Positions 5,477 to 12,748 of a stretch of 12,748 nucleotides of DNA are shown here, piece by piece. How positions within the stretch are numbered: the stretch's first letter is position 1; each line of letters opens with the position of its first letter. This DNA is from JAPKZH01 sp964537875 (GTDB lineage Bacteria > Acidobacteriota > Aminicenantia > Aminicenantales > UBA4085). Below the pieces are notes generated by a model that was not told the origin of the DNA, did no database searches, and saw only the letters and a program-made list of their open reading frames with translations. The position numbers were made by a program, and so were the translations under genes. Where the stretch lies: the NCBI GenBank assembly GCA_964537875.1, contig CAZIDN010000089.1:1-12748 (forward strand), written 5' to 3'.

Positions 5477-7456
5477 ATGCCGCCAAGAACGTACCTCAAA
5501 AGATTCCTCGACCTGCCTCTGCGCTTCAAGCTCACCTTGAGCTTCCTGGCCGTCATCAGCTTTGGCGGGATCGTGACTTTGTTCATGGGCACCCGTCTGG
5601 AACACCGGACGATCTTCGACCTGGCCCAGGCCAAGGTCCGCCACGACCTGGCCTCGGCCTGGATGGTCTATAACGAGAGGCTGAATGATATTCGCGACAT
5701 CGTCCGCCTGAACTCAAGCCGGGAGTCCATTCAGCAGGCGCTCGTTCTCGGCCAGAAGGATATCCTCCAAAAGGACTTGGAGTTTGTCCGTAAAGACTTC
5801 CAGCTGGACATCCTGACGCTCACCGATGCCCAAGGAAAGGTCGTGTTTCGCGCCAGGCGGCCGGAGATCGGGGGCGATGACCAGTCCCAGGACTCGCTGG
5901 TTGGCCGCGCCCTAAAAAAAGAGGTCGTCGTCGGCACCCAGATCGTTTCCCATGCCGAGCTCCTCAAAGAAGGAGCCGACCTCGCCGAAAAGTCATATCT
6001 CGCATTCGTCCCGACGGAGAAGGCGGCCTTCCGTCCCGAGGGCCACGAAGAGAACGGAATGATGCTCAAAGCCGCCGCTCCTCTCATCAACGACAAAGGC
6101 GTTCTCCTCGGAGTGCTCTACGGCGGGATCCTTCTGAATCAGAATTACGACATCGTGGACCGGGTCAAAGACATCGTCTTCAAGGGGGAAAAGTACAAAG
6201 GCAAGGAAATCGGGACCGTGACCGTCTTCCAAAATGACATGAGGATTTCGACCAACGTCACCGACGATCAAGGCAACCGGGCCATCGGCACGCGCGTATC
6301 CGAGGAAGTCAACCAGGCCGTGCTGCGCGAGGGCAAATCCTGGATCGGCCCCGCCTTTGTCGTCACCCACTGGTACATCACGGCCTACGAGCCCATCAAA
6401 AATATCGGCGGCGAGATCATCGGCATGCTGTACGTCGGCATGCTGGAAAAGCCCTATATCGATATCCGCAACAGCGTGATGCTCAAGTTCGCCAGCCTGG
6501 CCGCCCTCTGCGCCGTCATCCTCCTGGTCATCCTGTTCATCATCACCTCGACGATCATCAATCCACTCCGGGGCATGGTCGTCGCCACGAACAAGATCGC
6601 CGAGGGTGACCTGAACCACCGCGTCGAGATCGATTTCCGGGATGAGATCGGCCAGCTGGCCCATTCTTTCAATCAGATGACGGAAAACCTGAAAATCGCC
6701 AACGCCAACCTGCTCCAATGGGGAAAGACGCTCGAAAAGCGGGTCGAGGAGCGGACCAAGGAACTCCGGGAGATGCAGGATTATCTCATTCGCTCCGAAA
6801 AGCTCGCCTCCCTTGGCAAGATGGCGGCCGGCATCGCCCACGAGATCAACAATCCCCTGACCTCGATCCTCATCAACACCCATCTCATGCTCGAGAAATG
6901 CGAGAAAAAGGACCCGGACTACGAGAACCTGACCCTCATCGCGGACGAGACATCCCGCTGCGCCCAGATCGTCAAAGGCCTGCTTGAGTTCGCCCGCCAG
7001 AATCCACCGGAGAAGACCAAGTCCGACATCAACGAGCTCATCGACCGGACAACCCAGCTCTTGGAAAACCAGGCCTCCTTCCAGAATGTCAAGATCATCA
7101 AGAACCTGGAGGCGGGCCTTCCCCAGATTCCGCTCGACAAGACCAAGATCCAGCAGGTCTTCTGGAACCTGATGCTCAACGCCTGCGCAGCCATGCCCAA
7201 GGGCGGGAACCTGACCATCATCAGCCGGCTTGACGACGATCGGAAATATGTCGAGATCGTCTTCATCGACACGGGCGTGGGGATCCCCCGGGAGAACATC
7301 AACAAGTTGTTCGACCCGTTTTTCACGACCAAGAGCTCTGGCACGGGCCTGGGCCTGGCCGTCAGCTACGGCATCGTCCAGCAGCATGACGGCAGGATCG
7401 AAGTGAAAAGCGAGGTTGGCCAAGGATCGGTATTTACGGTAAAATTACCTGTCTAA
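5477..7456 (+). CDS. Membrane sensor histidine kinase with Cache-like periplasmic domain and HAMP
   Basis: Inner-membrane sensor kinase of 659 residues. Order of parts: cytoplasmic tail 1-16; first membrane helix about 17-37; large periplasmic sensor about 40-336 of Cache type, with the family-like stretches VTVFQNDMRISTN (248-260), IGTRVSEEV (270-278) and IIGMLYVGML (314-323); second helix about 338-360; HAMP about 361-412; coiled coil 402-440; HisKA with phospho-acceptor H455 in AAGIAHEINNPLT (450-462); HATPase with N-box NLMLNACAAM (564-573), G1 IDTGVGIP (597-604), F-box LFDPFFTTK (611-619) and G2 GTGLGLAV (622-629). All catalytic boxes are intact. An in-frame TAA lies 15 bp upstream, so ATG 5477 is the furthest possible start, though its AGGA is only 3 bases away. 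The response regulator follows after 42 bp and is the obvious partner. The ligand is unknown; Cache domains usually bind small molecules such as organic acids or amino acids. Confidence 0.95.
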   Translation: MPPRTYLKRFLDLPLRFKLTLSFLAVISFGGIVTLFMGTRLEHRTIFDLAQAKVRHDLASAWMVYNERLNDIRDIVRLNSSRESIQQALVLGQKDILQKDLEFVRKDFQLDILTLTDAQGKVVFRARRPEIGGDDQSQDSLVGRALKKEVVVGTQIVSHAELLKEGADLAEKSYLAFVPTEKAAFRPEGHEENGMMLKAAAPLINDKGVLLGVLYGGILLNQNYDIVDRVKDIVFKGEKYKGKEIGTVTVFQNDMRISTNVTDDQGNRAIGTRVSEEVNQAVLREGKSWIGPAFVVTHWYITAYEPIKNIGGEIIGMLYVGMLEKPYIDIRNSVMLKFASLAALCAVILLVILFIITSTIINPLRGMVVATNKIAEGDLNHRVEIDFRDEIGQLAHSFNQMTENLKIANANLLQWGKTLEKRVEERTKELREMQDYLIRSEKLASLGKMAAGIAHEINNPLTSILINTHLMLEKCEKKDPDYENLTLIADETSRCAQIVKGLLEFARQNPPEKTKSDINELIDRTTQLLENQASFQNVKIIKNLEAGLPQIPLDKTKIQQVFWNLMLNACAAMPKGGNLTIISRLDDDRKYVEIVFIDTGVGIPRENINKLFDPFFTTKSSGTGLGLAVSYGIVQQHDGRIEVKSEVGQGSVFTVKLPV

Positions 7457-7488
7457 GAAGAAATCATAGATCATCATGCGCATCTGAA

Positions 7489-7493
7489 GGAGG
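7489..7493 (+). promoter_or_regulatory. Strong ribosome binding site of the response regulator
   Basis: AAGGAGG ending five bases before the ATG at 7499 is the best Shine-Dalgarno on this strand. The genes on either side have weak sites or none, so the regulator may be made in excess over the kinase. Confidence 0.8.
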
Positions 7494-7498
7494 TTATT

Positions 7499-8275
7499 AT
7501 GACGGACAAAAACAAGAGAAGGATTCTCGTGGTGGACGACGAAATCACCGTCTGTAAAAGCATCCGTCAAGCCATCGTCAGTGACGAGTACGAGATCGAC
7601 CTCTCCCTGAGCGGGGAGGAAGCCCTCAAGAAAGAAGAGGAAAAGAAATATGACCTGATCATCACCGACCTGATGATGCCGGGCATCAGCGGGCTGGACC
7701 TCTTGAAGAACCTCAAAGACAAAAAGTCCAACGCCAAAGTCATTATGGTCACCGGCTATCCGACGATCAAGACGGCCGTCCAATCGGTCAAGATGGGCGC
7801 CTTCGATTATCTACCCAAGCCCTTCACACCGGCCGACCTGCGGAGCCTTGTCGCCCGCGCCTTTAAGGCTGCGGACAGCGAAGAAAAGGGAGAAAACTGG
7901 GTCGAAGAAGTAAAAATGCCCGCCGGGCTGCATTACATGCTCGGCCATGCCTGGATCAAGAAGGAAGACAGCGGATTGGCCACGGTCGGCATCCTCTATG
8001 ATTTTCTCAAGTCCGTGGGGATCATCACCCAGGTGGACCTTCCCAAGGTCGGCGACGCGGTCAGCCAAGGAGAGGTCTGCGGGAAAGTCATGGACGCCGA
8101 AAAATTCGTCCACCGCATCTGGTCGCCGGCCACGGGCAGGGTCGTCGAAGTGAACACGAAGCTTCGAGACGACCATTCCCTGCTCCGGAAAAATCCCTAC
8201 CAGGAAGGCTGGCTGTTCCGGATCGAGACGACCAATCTCGAGGAGGATCTCAAAGGGCTGATCCTTTCGAAATAA
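7499..8275 (+). CDS. Response regulator fused to a GcvH-like lipoyl carrier domain
   Basis: A 258-residue protein. Residues 5-122 are a complete receiver domain: acidic pocket D13/D14, phospho-acceptor D57 in IITDLMMPG, T85 in MVTGYP and K107 in LPKPF. A charged linker (124-139) joins it to residues 141-255, which resemble the glycine cleavage H protein: HAWIKKEDSGLATVGI, VDLPKVGDAVSQGEVCGKV, WSPATGRVVEVN and NPYQEGWLFRIE follow the H-protein order. Aligning on the downstream I[WY]xP motif puts K202 (in AEKFVHRIW) exactly at the H-protein lipoylated lysine. There is no DNA-binding or enzymatic output domain. It lies 42 bp after the Cache kinase and 3 bp before the HEAT/NTPase/WD40 gene. Receiver function is certain; lipoylation is inferred from K202. 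The domain may instead be only a protein-interaction fold. No glycine cleavage or lipoate ligase gene is nearby. Confidence 0.93.
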   Translation: MTDKNKRRILVVDDEITVCKSIRQAIVSDEYEIDLSLSGEEALKKEEEKKYDLIITDLMMPGISGLDLLKNLKDKKSNAKVIMVTGYPTIKTAVQSVKMGAFDYLPKPFTPADLRSLVARAFKAADSEEKGENWVEEVKMPAGLHYMLGHAWIKKEDSGLATVGILYDFLKSVGIITQVDLPKVGDAVSQGEVCGKVMDAEKFVHRIWSPATGRVVEVNTKLRDDHSLLRKNPYQEGWLFRIETTNLEEDLKGLILSK

Positions 8276-8278
8276 TAC

Positions 8279-11200
8279 ATGTCATTGCTCACGCTTCCTG
8301 CTCCGGGACTTAAGGACCTGGAGGAAGCCGCAAAAAACATTCTTCGGGGATTCGACGGCCGGCGCTTTGTCTATTTGAGCCCAAGCGGAGAATGGAAGGA
8401 AAACCCCAAGGCTCTCCGCGACAGGTCCTCTCATGAGCTGCTCTTCGAGCTGGCCAACCGTCAAGGCGATGGGCTGAGGTCGGCCATCGCAAACATCTTC
8501 CTCCCTCTGGCAGGAGATAAGGCCTGGCTCTTATGCCTGAAGTTCCGGCCGGCGCTGATCAAAAGCGGCAACGGCGATCCCGGCCGGCGCCCGGGTCCTC
8601 CTGGTGAGGAGAATGGGAAGCCCGCCTTTCTTGCTCTTTTCGAAGTCCTTGTCTGGCAGATCGGTGTCGAAGCGCTGAGGCTGAACAGCGAATGCTTCGT
8701 CCCCGCCTGGGACAACGACGCCAATCGCCGGAAGCTCGGCTGCCTGCGCCGACTCAAGGCACAGGCACGATGCCTCGATCGGGCTTTCACGGTGGCTGAA
8801 AGAGCTGCCTTCATGGCCGCGCTTGAGGGCATCCGAAAATCATCTCCTCCGATCATCGATACGATCTCCCGGTTTTTAGCCGAGGAAGAAAAATTCAACC
8901 AGGCCATCGGCGATCTTCTCCGGAAAGCCAGGCTGGCGGGGCTGGGCGATGAAGCGCTGCCGCTCATTGCCGAAAAGATCCAGCCTCCCGAGGGCATCGT
9001 CACCAACACGTCGCCGGCGCTTGTCCGACCCTGCCTCCGCCTCCTGCTTGAGGAGGACCTCGATATTCTGAGCGGAGTTCCCTACTATGCGTCGATGATC
9101 CTCAGCATCCTCAAAGATCCCCGCTCTGCTACGGGATTGCTCAAAGCCCTCAATGCCTATCCCGTGACGAGCACGAAGATCCGGGAAAATATCATTTACG
9201 CGCTGGGCCACCTGCGGGAGGATCGGGCCGTGGACGAAATCGCCTCCGTCCTGGAAAAACCCGACGAGATCCTCGAATCGTCGGGGGGCGGGGAAAAATC
9301 CTATCATCCGCTGATGGAACAGAAAGAAGAGGCTATCTGGGCCTTGGGCAGGATCGGCTTCGCTTCGGTCAAAAAGCTGCCGCCGCTCGCACGGTACGCC
9401 GACCACGCCTCTTTGAAGCTGAGGACGTATCTCGCCTGGACTCTGGGAGAGATCGGAAAGGCCCAGAAAGAAAAGCTGGGCGGCGTGAGCGCCGATGTCG
9501 TCATCGCCCTGCTCAAGCTTTTAAAAACGAAAAACAAGCAGGTTTTCGAAGAGAGCGTGAGCGCCCTGAAAAAGATCGGAATGCCGGAATTTATTCATTC
9601 TCTCTACCTTTACCACGCCGGCGCCATCAGCATCCTTGGGCTAAAGCCGGCCCAGCGCGGCCTGTATGAGCTTTCGGAAACTCTGCATTACCTCATTCAA
9701 TCGAAGAAACGAACGATCATGGCCGTCAACGGGGACTCTGGCACGGGCAAGACCTATTTCTGCCACGCCATCATGGGCGGGTTCGGCGACGTGAAGCCGG
9801 ATGAGGTCCTTTACCTGATGCGCGACAGGAAGCGGGGGCAGAAGGTCTTCAACCGCCTCCTGGGAATCCGATGGCTGAAAAAATACATCGACCCGGCCTA
9901 TTACGACGACTACCCCATCGCCGAGGAACAAGACAATCCCGATGAGTACTTCCGGCAGTTCCTCGCCGAAAACGCCGACAAAAAATTGATCATCCTCGAC
10001 GGCGCTCGCGATTCGCTCTATTTCCAAAAAGTCATCGATTACTTCTATTTCAAGGGCGAGCTCGATGTCGAGGTGAATTTCCGGGCCAACTTTTCGACCC
10101 GAAGGCTCAACCTGGAAGAGCGGGAAATGGCCCTGGAAAGCGTCAAGACCCACCTGGCCTTTCTCGAAGAGCCGACGCTCGAGGACACGCTGTTCTACCA
10201 GGAAGGCGTCGTCGTCCTCTACGACCTCGACAACTCCGTCGGCTCGCGGCTCAACGCCCAGGAAACCAAGGAGCTGTTCGAAACGCGGAGAATCGATTCC
10301 TGGGGGGACCTGATCCGTCTTGGCGACTTCAAGCAGGAGCCGCGGGCGCTCAAGGCCGGCCGGACGGCGGTCGCCTGCCGCGACAAAGATTTTACTTTCA
10401 AGCGCAGGGCTTGGAAGCCCGGGCCGCCGCGTCCATTTGTCCCCGATGAGCGGAATTTCAAGGCCGTTGCCAATGAAAATCCCAAGGTCGCGCCCAACCT
10501 CCTTCTCCAGATCGACCTGGGGGATTTGCGGGCAGAACAGATCCGATTCTATGCCCAGGACCAGATAGCGGGGATCGGGGAGAAAGGAGAGGCGTTCATC
10601 CTCACCTTCCTGGACAACCGGATTTTCGAGACCGCCTTGGGTCACCTGTCCGGCATCGCCCTGCTGGGCAGGGACCTATATGTCGTGAACGACGGACGCG
10701 AGCTCGTCCAGGTCTCTTTTGAAAGGAACGAGATCACGCCGATCGCCCAAACAGGTTCGCCGATCCTCAAGATCGCCTCACTCCCGAGGCATACGATTGT
10801 CACCGGCCATGCCAACGGAAGCATCCGCGTCTGGGATGTGTCCGCACAGGAAGTCCTGACGATCGAAGGGGACGGAATGCCGGTCCGCGCATTGGCCGTG
10901 GATTATGACGGCCGCGTTTATTCCTCGGATAAGAACGGAGGCCTGAGGCGGTGGAGCCTCGAAACGAAGTCGGTCAAGGTCGCCGACGCCCATCCCATCG
11001 GGAACGTATCTCACATCAAGCTTTATCCCTTCGGCAAAATCCTCTGCTTGGGGACATCTCAGGGACATGCCGCGAAGTCGCCATCGTTCAATATCGTCGA
11101 TCTCAATAAAAAAGAGCTGCATTACATTTCGACGGACTTCACGGGAGAAGTGACCGCTCTCAACGTCTATTTCGACGGCCGCATCATCGCCGGGCTTTCG

Positions 11201-11473
11201 TCTCCGGAGGATGCCGGAGACAAGCGGGGTGAGAACCTCGTCATCATCTCCGACATTTACGAAGACGCGTCCTGCGCCGCGCCGACGGCAACACCTGTTT
11301 ATAGATTTTTGGGCGGCCATGCCCTCGAGACAAAGGATTGCCTGACCATGGGGCCCAAAATCGTCAGCTGCGGCTCCGAAGCCCCGGGGCGGCATTCGCT
11401 CCGCATTTGGGGGACGGAATTTTTCGTCCGGATGGAATTGGGAAAGCTCGCCATCCAAAAAGGCTCGGGCTGA
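8279..11473 (+). CDS. Large HEAT-repeat / P-loop NTPase / WD40-like protein of unknown function
   Basis: A 1064-residue soluble protein with no signal or membrane segment; I do not recognise it as a named family. Residues 1-250 are unassigned, mostly helical after about 115. About 250-440 are HEAT/PBS-lyase-like repeats, e.g. IRENIIYALGHLREDRAVDE (301-320), EEAIWALGRIG (350-360), LRTYLAWTLGEIG (381-393), EESVSALKKIG (424-434). Residues 475-680 form a P-loop domain: Walker A GDSGTGKT (485-492) and Walker B-like KKLIILDGARD (568-578). The P-loop and downstream DG are reminiscent of uridine-kinase or HPr-kinase-type folds rather than AAA or NACHT. From about 742 to 1055 comes a beta-propeller with WD40-like blades (VTGHANGSIRVWDV 841-854, SSDKNGGLRRWSL 882-894, HSLRIWG 1039-1045). 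Its start is 3 nt after the response regulator stop with no own Shine-Dalgarno, so translation is probably coupled. It is likely the effector or scaffold of the upstream two-component pair; substrate unknown. Confidence 0.85.
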   Translation: MSLLTLPAPGLKDLEEAAKNILRGFDGRRFVYLSPSGEWKENPKALRDRSSHELLFELANRQGDGLRSAIANIFLPLAGDKAWLLCLKFRPALIKSGNGDPGRRPGPPGEENGKPAFLALFEVLVWQIGVEALRLNSECFVPAWDNDANRRKLGCLRRLKAQARCLDRAFTVAERAAFMAALEGIRKSSPPIIDTISRFLAEEEKFNQAIGDLLRKARLAGLGDEALPLIAEKIQPPEGIVTNTSPALVRPCLRLLLEEDLDILSGVPYYASMILSILKDPRSATGLLKALNAYPVTSTKIRENIIYALGHLREDRAVDEIASVLEKPDEILESSGGGEKSYHPLMEQKEEAIWALGRIGFASVKKLPPLARYADHASLKLRTYLAWTLGEIGKAQKEKLGGVSADVVIALLKLLKTKNKQVFEESVSALKKIGMPEFIHSLYLYHAGAISILGLKPAQRGLYELSETLHYLIQSKKRTIMAVNGDSGTGKTYFCHAIMGGFGDVKPDEVLYLMRDRKRGQKVFNRLLGIRWLKKYIDPAYYDDYPIAEEQDNPDEYFRQFLAENADKKLIILDGARDSLYFQKVIDYFYFKGELDVEVNFRANFSTRRLNLEEREMALESVKTHLAFLEEPTLEDTLFYQEGVVVLYDLDNSVGSRLNAQETKELFETRRIDSWGDLIRLGDFKQEPRALKAGRTAVACRDKDFTFKRRAWKPGPPRPFVPDERNFKAVANENPKVAPNLLLQIDLGDLRAEQIRFYAQDQIAGIGEKGEAFILTFLDNRIFETALGHLSGIALLGRDLYVVNDGRELVQVSFERNEITPIAQTGSPILKIASLPRHTIVTGHANGSIRVWDVSAQEVLTIEGDGMPVRALAVDYDGRVYSSDKNGGLRRWSLETKSVKVADAHPIGNVSHIKLYPFGKILCLGTSQGHAAKSPSFNIVDLNKKELHYISTDFTGEVTALNVYFDGRIIAGLSSPEDAGDKRGENLVIISDIYEDASCAAPTATPVYRFLGGHALETKDCLTMGPKIVSCGSEAPGRHSLRIWGTEFFVRMELGKLAIQKGSG

Positions 11474-11488
11474 TTAGCTCAAAATAGA

Positions 11489-12136
11489 ATGAAAAAACGG
11501 GGTAAGAGGACCGCCGTGCAATCTAAGAAGAATATTGTTGTCCTGGCCACTACGAATCCCGGCAAGGCGAGAGAAATTCGCACATCGCTTGGAAGCCAGC
11601 CCCTAAGAATCCTTACGCTTGCCGAACTCGGCATCCGGACGTCCTATCCTGAAAAGGGGACTACGTTCGAGCAAAATGCCCGTGGAAAAAGCCTTTTCTA
11701 CAGCAAAAAATCTGAATTTTTAACTCTTGCCGAAGACTCGGGGCTGGCCGTCGAAGGCCTGGGCGGGGCGCCCGGGATTTACTCGGCGCGGTTTTCCGGC
11801 CCTCGGGCGACTGATGGAAAGAACATCCAAAAGGTTTTGCGCCTGATGAAAAATGCGCCTCAACAAGAACGGCGCGCCCGGTTTATCTGCTGCTTGGTCC
11901 TGTCTCGGCGCGGCCGCGTGATTAAAAAGGTCACGGGCCGGGTCCGGGGCACAATCGCCTTTGCAAAAAAAGGCAGTCGCGGCTTCGGGTATGACCCGAT
12001 TTTTTATTATCATCCTTTCCGAAAAACTTTTGGGGAGCTCACGCCCGGGGAAAAAAACCGGGTCAGCCATCGCGGCCGGGCCTTGGGCAAAATGAAAAGA
12101 TTCCTCAGGGCTTATCTCAAGAATCGGCCAGCCTGA
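11489..12136 (+). CDS. rdgB: RdgB/HAM1-type XTP/dITP pyrophosphatase
   Basis: Cytoplasmic house-cleaning enzyme that hydrolyses non-canonical purine triphosphates (XTP, dITP, ITP) to monophosphates and pyrophosphate, keeping them out of DNA and RNA. Family motifs run in order: substrate loop ATTNPGKAREI (20-30), TTFEQNA (58-64), AEDSGL (81-86) with the catalytic acidic pair, GAPGIYSARF (93-102), RARFICCL (129-136), GFGYDPIF (166-173) and SHRGRAL (193-199). Length 215 compares with about 200 for the family. The excess is a basic N-terminus: an in-frame GTG at 11516, with AAGAGGA five bases before it, would give 206 residues and is at least as good a start as the ATG at 11489. It follows the WD40 gene by 15 nt, so it may be co-transcribed, but its function is general metabolism and need not relate to the signalling genes. 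Confidence 0.95.
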   Translation: MKKRGKRTAVQSKKNIVVLATTNPGKAREIRTSLGSQPLRILTLAELGIRTSYPEKGTTFEQNARGKSLFYSKKSEFLTLAEDSGLAVEGLGGAPGIYSARFSGPRATDGKNIQKVLRLMKNAPQQERRARFICCLVLSRRGRVIKKVTGRVRGTIAFAKKGSRGFGYDPIFYYHPFRKTFGELTPGEKNRVSHRGRALGKMKRFLRAYLKNRPA

Positions 12137-12144
12137 AAGACAAT

Positions 12145-12258
12145 TTGGAGGGGAAGACCCCTTCCAACGGGCATCGAACTTCGTCCAACGCCCTGCCTCC
12201 CCTTCTCGGGCGGGGCATGAAACCCCGCCCTGCGACCAAGGGGGCGACTCCCCCTTGG
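12145..12258. repeat. Cluster of three GC-rich hairpins downstream of rdgB
   Basis: Three hairpins in about 115 bp: TTGGAGGGG/CCCCTTCCAA with loop AAGA (12145-12167, one bulge); GGGCGGGG/CCCCGCCC, perfect, 7-nt loop (12208-12230); CCAAGGGGG/CCCCCTTGG, perfect, 5-nt loop (12236-12258). There is no ORF worth calling across them. They look like an intergenic repeat block (REP-like) that may also end or protect the rdgB transcript. Confidence 0.6.
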
Positions 12259-12266
12259 AACCCTCT

Positions 12267-12304
12267 CGAGCGGCTCCCCGTGGCAAGCCACGGGGAGCCG
12301 CTCG
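12267..12304. repeat. Perfect 18-bp inverted repeat, strong hairpin
   Basis: CGAGCGGCTCCCCGTGGC, two bases AA, then its exact reverse complement. It is by far the strongest stem in the window. A T-rich stretch (TTTTCGTTTATTTTT) begins about 14 nt downstream on the plus strand, so the stem may serve as an imperfect terminator for rdgB, but the gap is longer than in a classical intrinsic terminator. It belongs with the hairpin cluster just upstream. Confidence 0.8.
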
Positions 12305-12370
12305 TCAAGGAAGGCCTTTTCGTTTATTTTTAAGAGAATCAATGCGGCGCTAATTCAGAAAAAGAGAAGA

Positions 12371-12397
12371 CCCTGCCCCCCGGGAGAGGGGGCAGGG
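12371..12397 (-). terminator. Intrinsic terminator of the comEA-like gene, possibly bidirectional
   Basis: A perfect 10-bp stem, CCCTGCCCCC/GGGGGCAGGG, with a 7-nt loop. On the minus strand it lies 32 bp after the comEA-like stop and is followed by TCTTCTCTTTTT. On the plus strand a further AAAGGG/CCCTTTTTTT element follows (12400-12423). The position between convergent genes suits a terminator working for both. Confidence 0.7.
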
Positions 12398-12428
12398 CAA
12401 AGGGTGGAGGGCATCCCTTTTTTTGAAA

Positions 12429-12734
12429 TCAGGGAGTCGGTGTCGAAACCGTGATCATGTCCTTCAGCCGGGCATACACTTTTTCTCCAATGCCCTTGAC
12501 TTTCATGAGCTCTTCGATCTTTTTGAAATTCCCATTCTGCTTCCGGTAGTCAAGGATCCGCTGGGCGACTTTAGGGCCGATGCGCGGAAGCTTCTGCAGG
12601 TCTTCGAGCGAGGCCGTGTTGATATTGACCTTTTCATTGACGGCTTTGGTCTGCCCCTGCAGAGCAAGAAGCGGAGACAAGAAAAGGCTGAGGGCGACAC
12701 TCAGAACCAGGCTTTTGAGAATGAATTTTTTCAT
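12429..12734 (-). CDS. Secreted ComEA-like helix-hairpin-helix protein
   Basis: Small exported DNA-binding protein of 101 residues. A signal peptide or membrane anchor spans residues 1-27 (MKKFILK, then a long hydrophobic run). The mature part is a ComEA-type double helix-hairpin-helix: VNINTASLEDLQKLPRIGPK (36-55) with hairpin LPRIGPKVAQRI (49-60), and MKVKGIGEKVYARL (77-90). The two GIG/RIGP hairpins bind the DNA backbone without sequence preference. In competent bacteria such proteins receive or pull in incoming DNA; no other competence gene is in the window, so that role is inferred. I chose the ATG at 12734, which has GGAGG six bases upstream; an in-frame TTG at 12740 abuts that site and is unlikely. 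It converges on rdgB. Confidence 0.9.
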   Translation of the reverse strand: MKKFILKSLVLSVALSLFLSPLLALQGQTKAVNEKVNINTASLEDLQKLPRIGPKVAQRILDYRKQNGNFKKIEELMKVKGIGEKVYARLKDMITVSTPTP

Positions 12735-12740
12735 GAACAA

Positions 12741-12745
12741 CCTCC
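12741..12745 (-). promoter_or_regulatory. Ribosome binding site of the comEA-like gene
   Basis: GGAGG (within GAAGGAGG) lies six bases before the ATG at 12734 and decides the start against the TTG at 12740. The promoter lies beyond the right edge. Confidence 0.85.
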
Positions 12746-12748
12746 TTC

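Noticed and set aside
5993..7423. 476-residue minus-strand open frame inside the histidine kinase
   Set aside because: It is an antisense shadow caused by GC-rich codon bias; the plus strand encodes every kinase box.
9641..10645. 334-residue minus-strand open frame inside the HEAT/NTPase/WD40 gene
   Set aside because: It is rich in acidic and low-information runs typical of a shadow frame, and it lies wholly within a better-supported gene with Walker A on the plus strand.
8279..11473. Anti-phage STAND/Avs-type defence protein
   Set aside because: HEAT and WD40 parts suggest it, but the central domain lacks recognisable NACHT/NB-ARC motifs, there is no nuclease or other toxic effector domain, and the neighbours are a two-component pair, not defence genes.
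12145..12333. Small plus-strand frame across the hairpin cluster
   Set aside because: The sequence is made of inverted repeats, with no ribosome binding site and a composition that reflects the palindromes, so it is not called as a gene.

Overview
The window reads as a chromosomal segment of a Gram-negative bacterium of moderately high GC. An outer-membrane porin and a periplasmic binding protein imply an outer membrane. The gene repertoire (porin and Rrf2 regulator beside pst, a Cache kinase with a GcvH-fused response regulator, HEAT/WD40 proteins) would suit an Acidobacteriota/Aminicenantes-like or Desulfobacterota-like lineage, but this placement is an impression and no marker gene settles it.

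Left half, minus strand (1-5245): an Rrf2-family regulator, then a porin O/P-like outer-membrane protein, then a phosphate ABC transporter in the order pstS-pstC-pstA-pstB. pstB runs off the left edge. The genes are tightly packed (9 and 10 bp gaps, one ATGA overlap), except between pstA and pstB, where about 210 bp hold a large imperfect inverted repeat of about 175 bp that looks like a MITE/REPIN-type insertion. Together these genes would move phosphate across the outer membrane (porin), capture it in the periplasm (PstS) and import it (PstCAB). No phoB/phoR/phoU is visible. Two matching operator-like sites (TTAGTC-N13-GAC[T/A]A) lie before the porin and before rrf2, so the Rrf2 protein probably controls itself and the porin-pst operon.

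Right half, plus strand (5477-12136): a Cache-type membrane histidine kinase, a response regulator whose output domain is a GcvH-like lipoyl carrier domain with the lipoylation lysine retained, and a 1064-residue protein with HEAT repeats, a P-loop NTPase domain and a C-terminal WD40-like propeller. The last two are 3 nt apart. None of the three has a DNA-binding domain, so the trio looks like a signalling module acting through protein contacts and possibly lipoyl/redox chemistry. It is the best candidate for an undescribed system here. An RdgB/HAM1 house-cleaning nucleotidase follows 15 nt later.

Right end: a 290-bp intergenic stretch packed with strong hairpins, including an 18-bp perfect stem, separates rdgB from a convergent minus-strand gene for a small secreted ComEA-like helix-hairpin-helix protein. 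No tRNA, rRNA, CRISPR array or intact transposase was seen.
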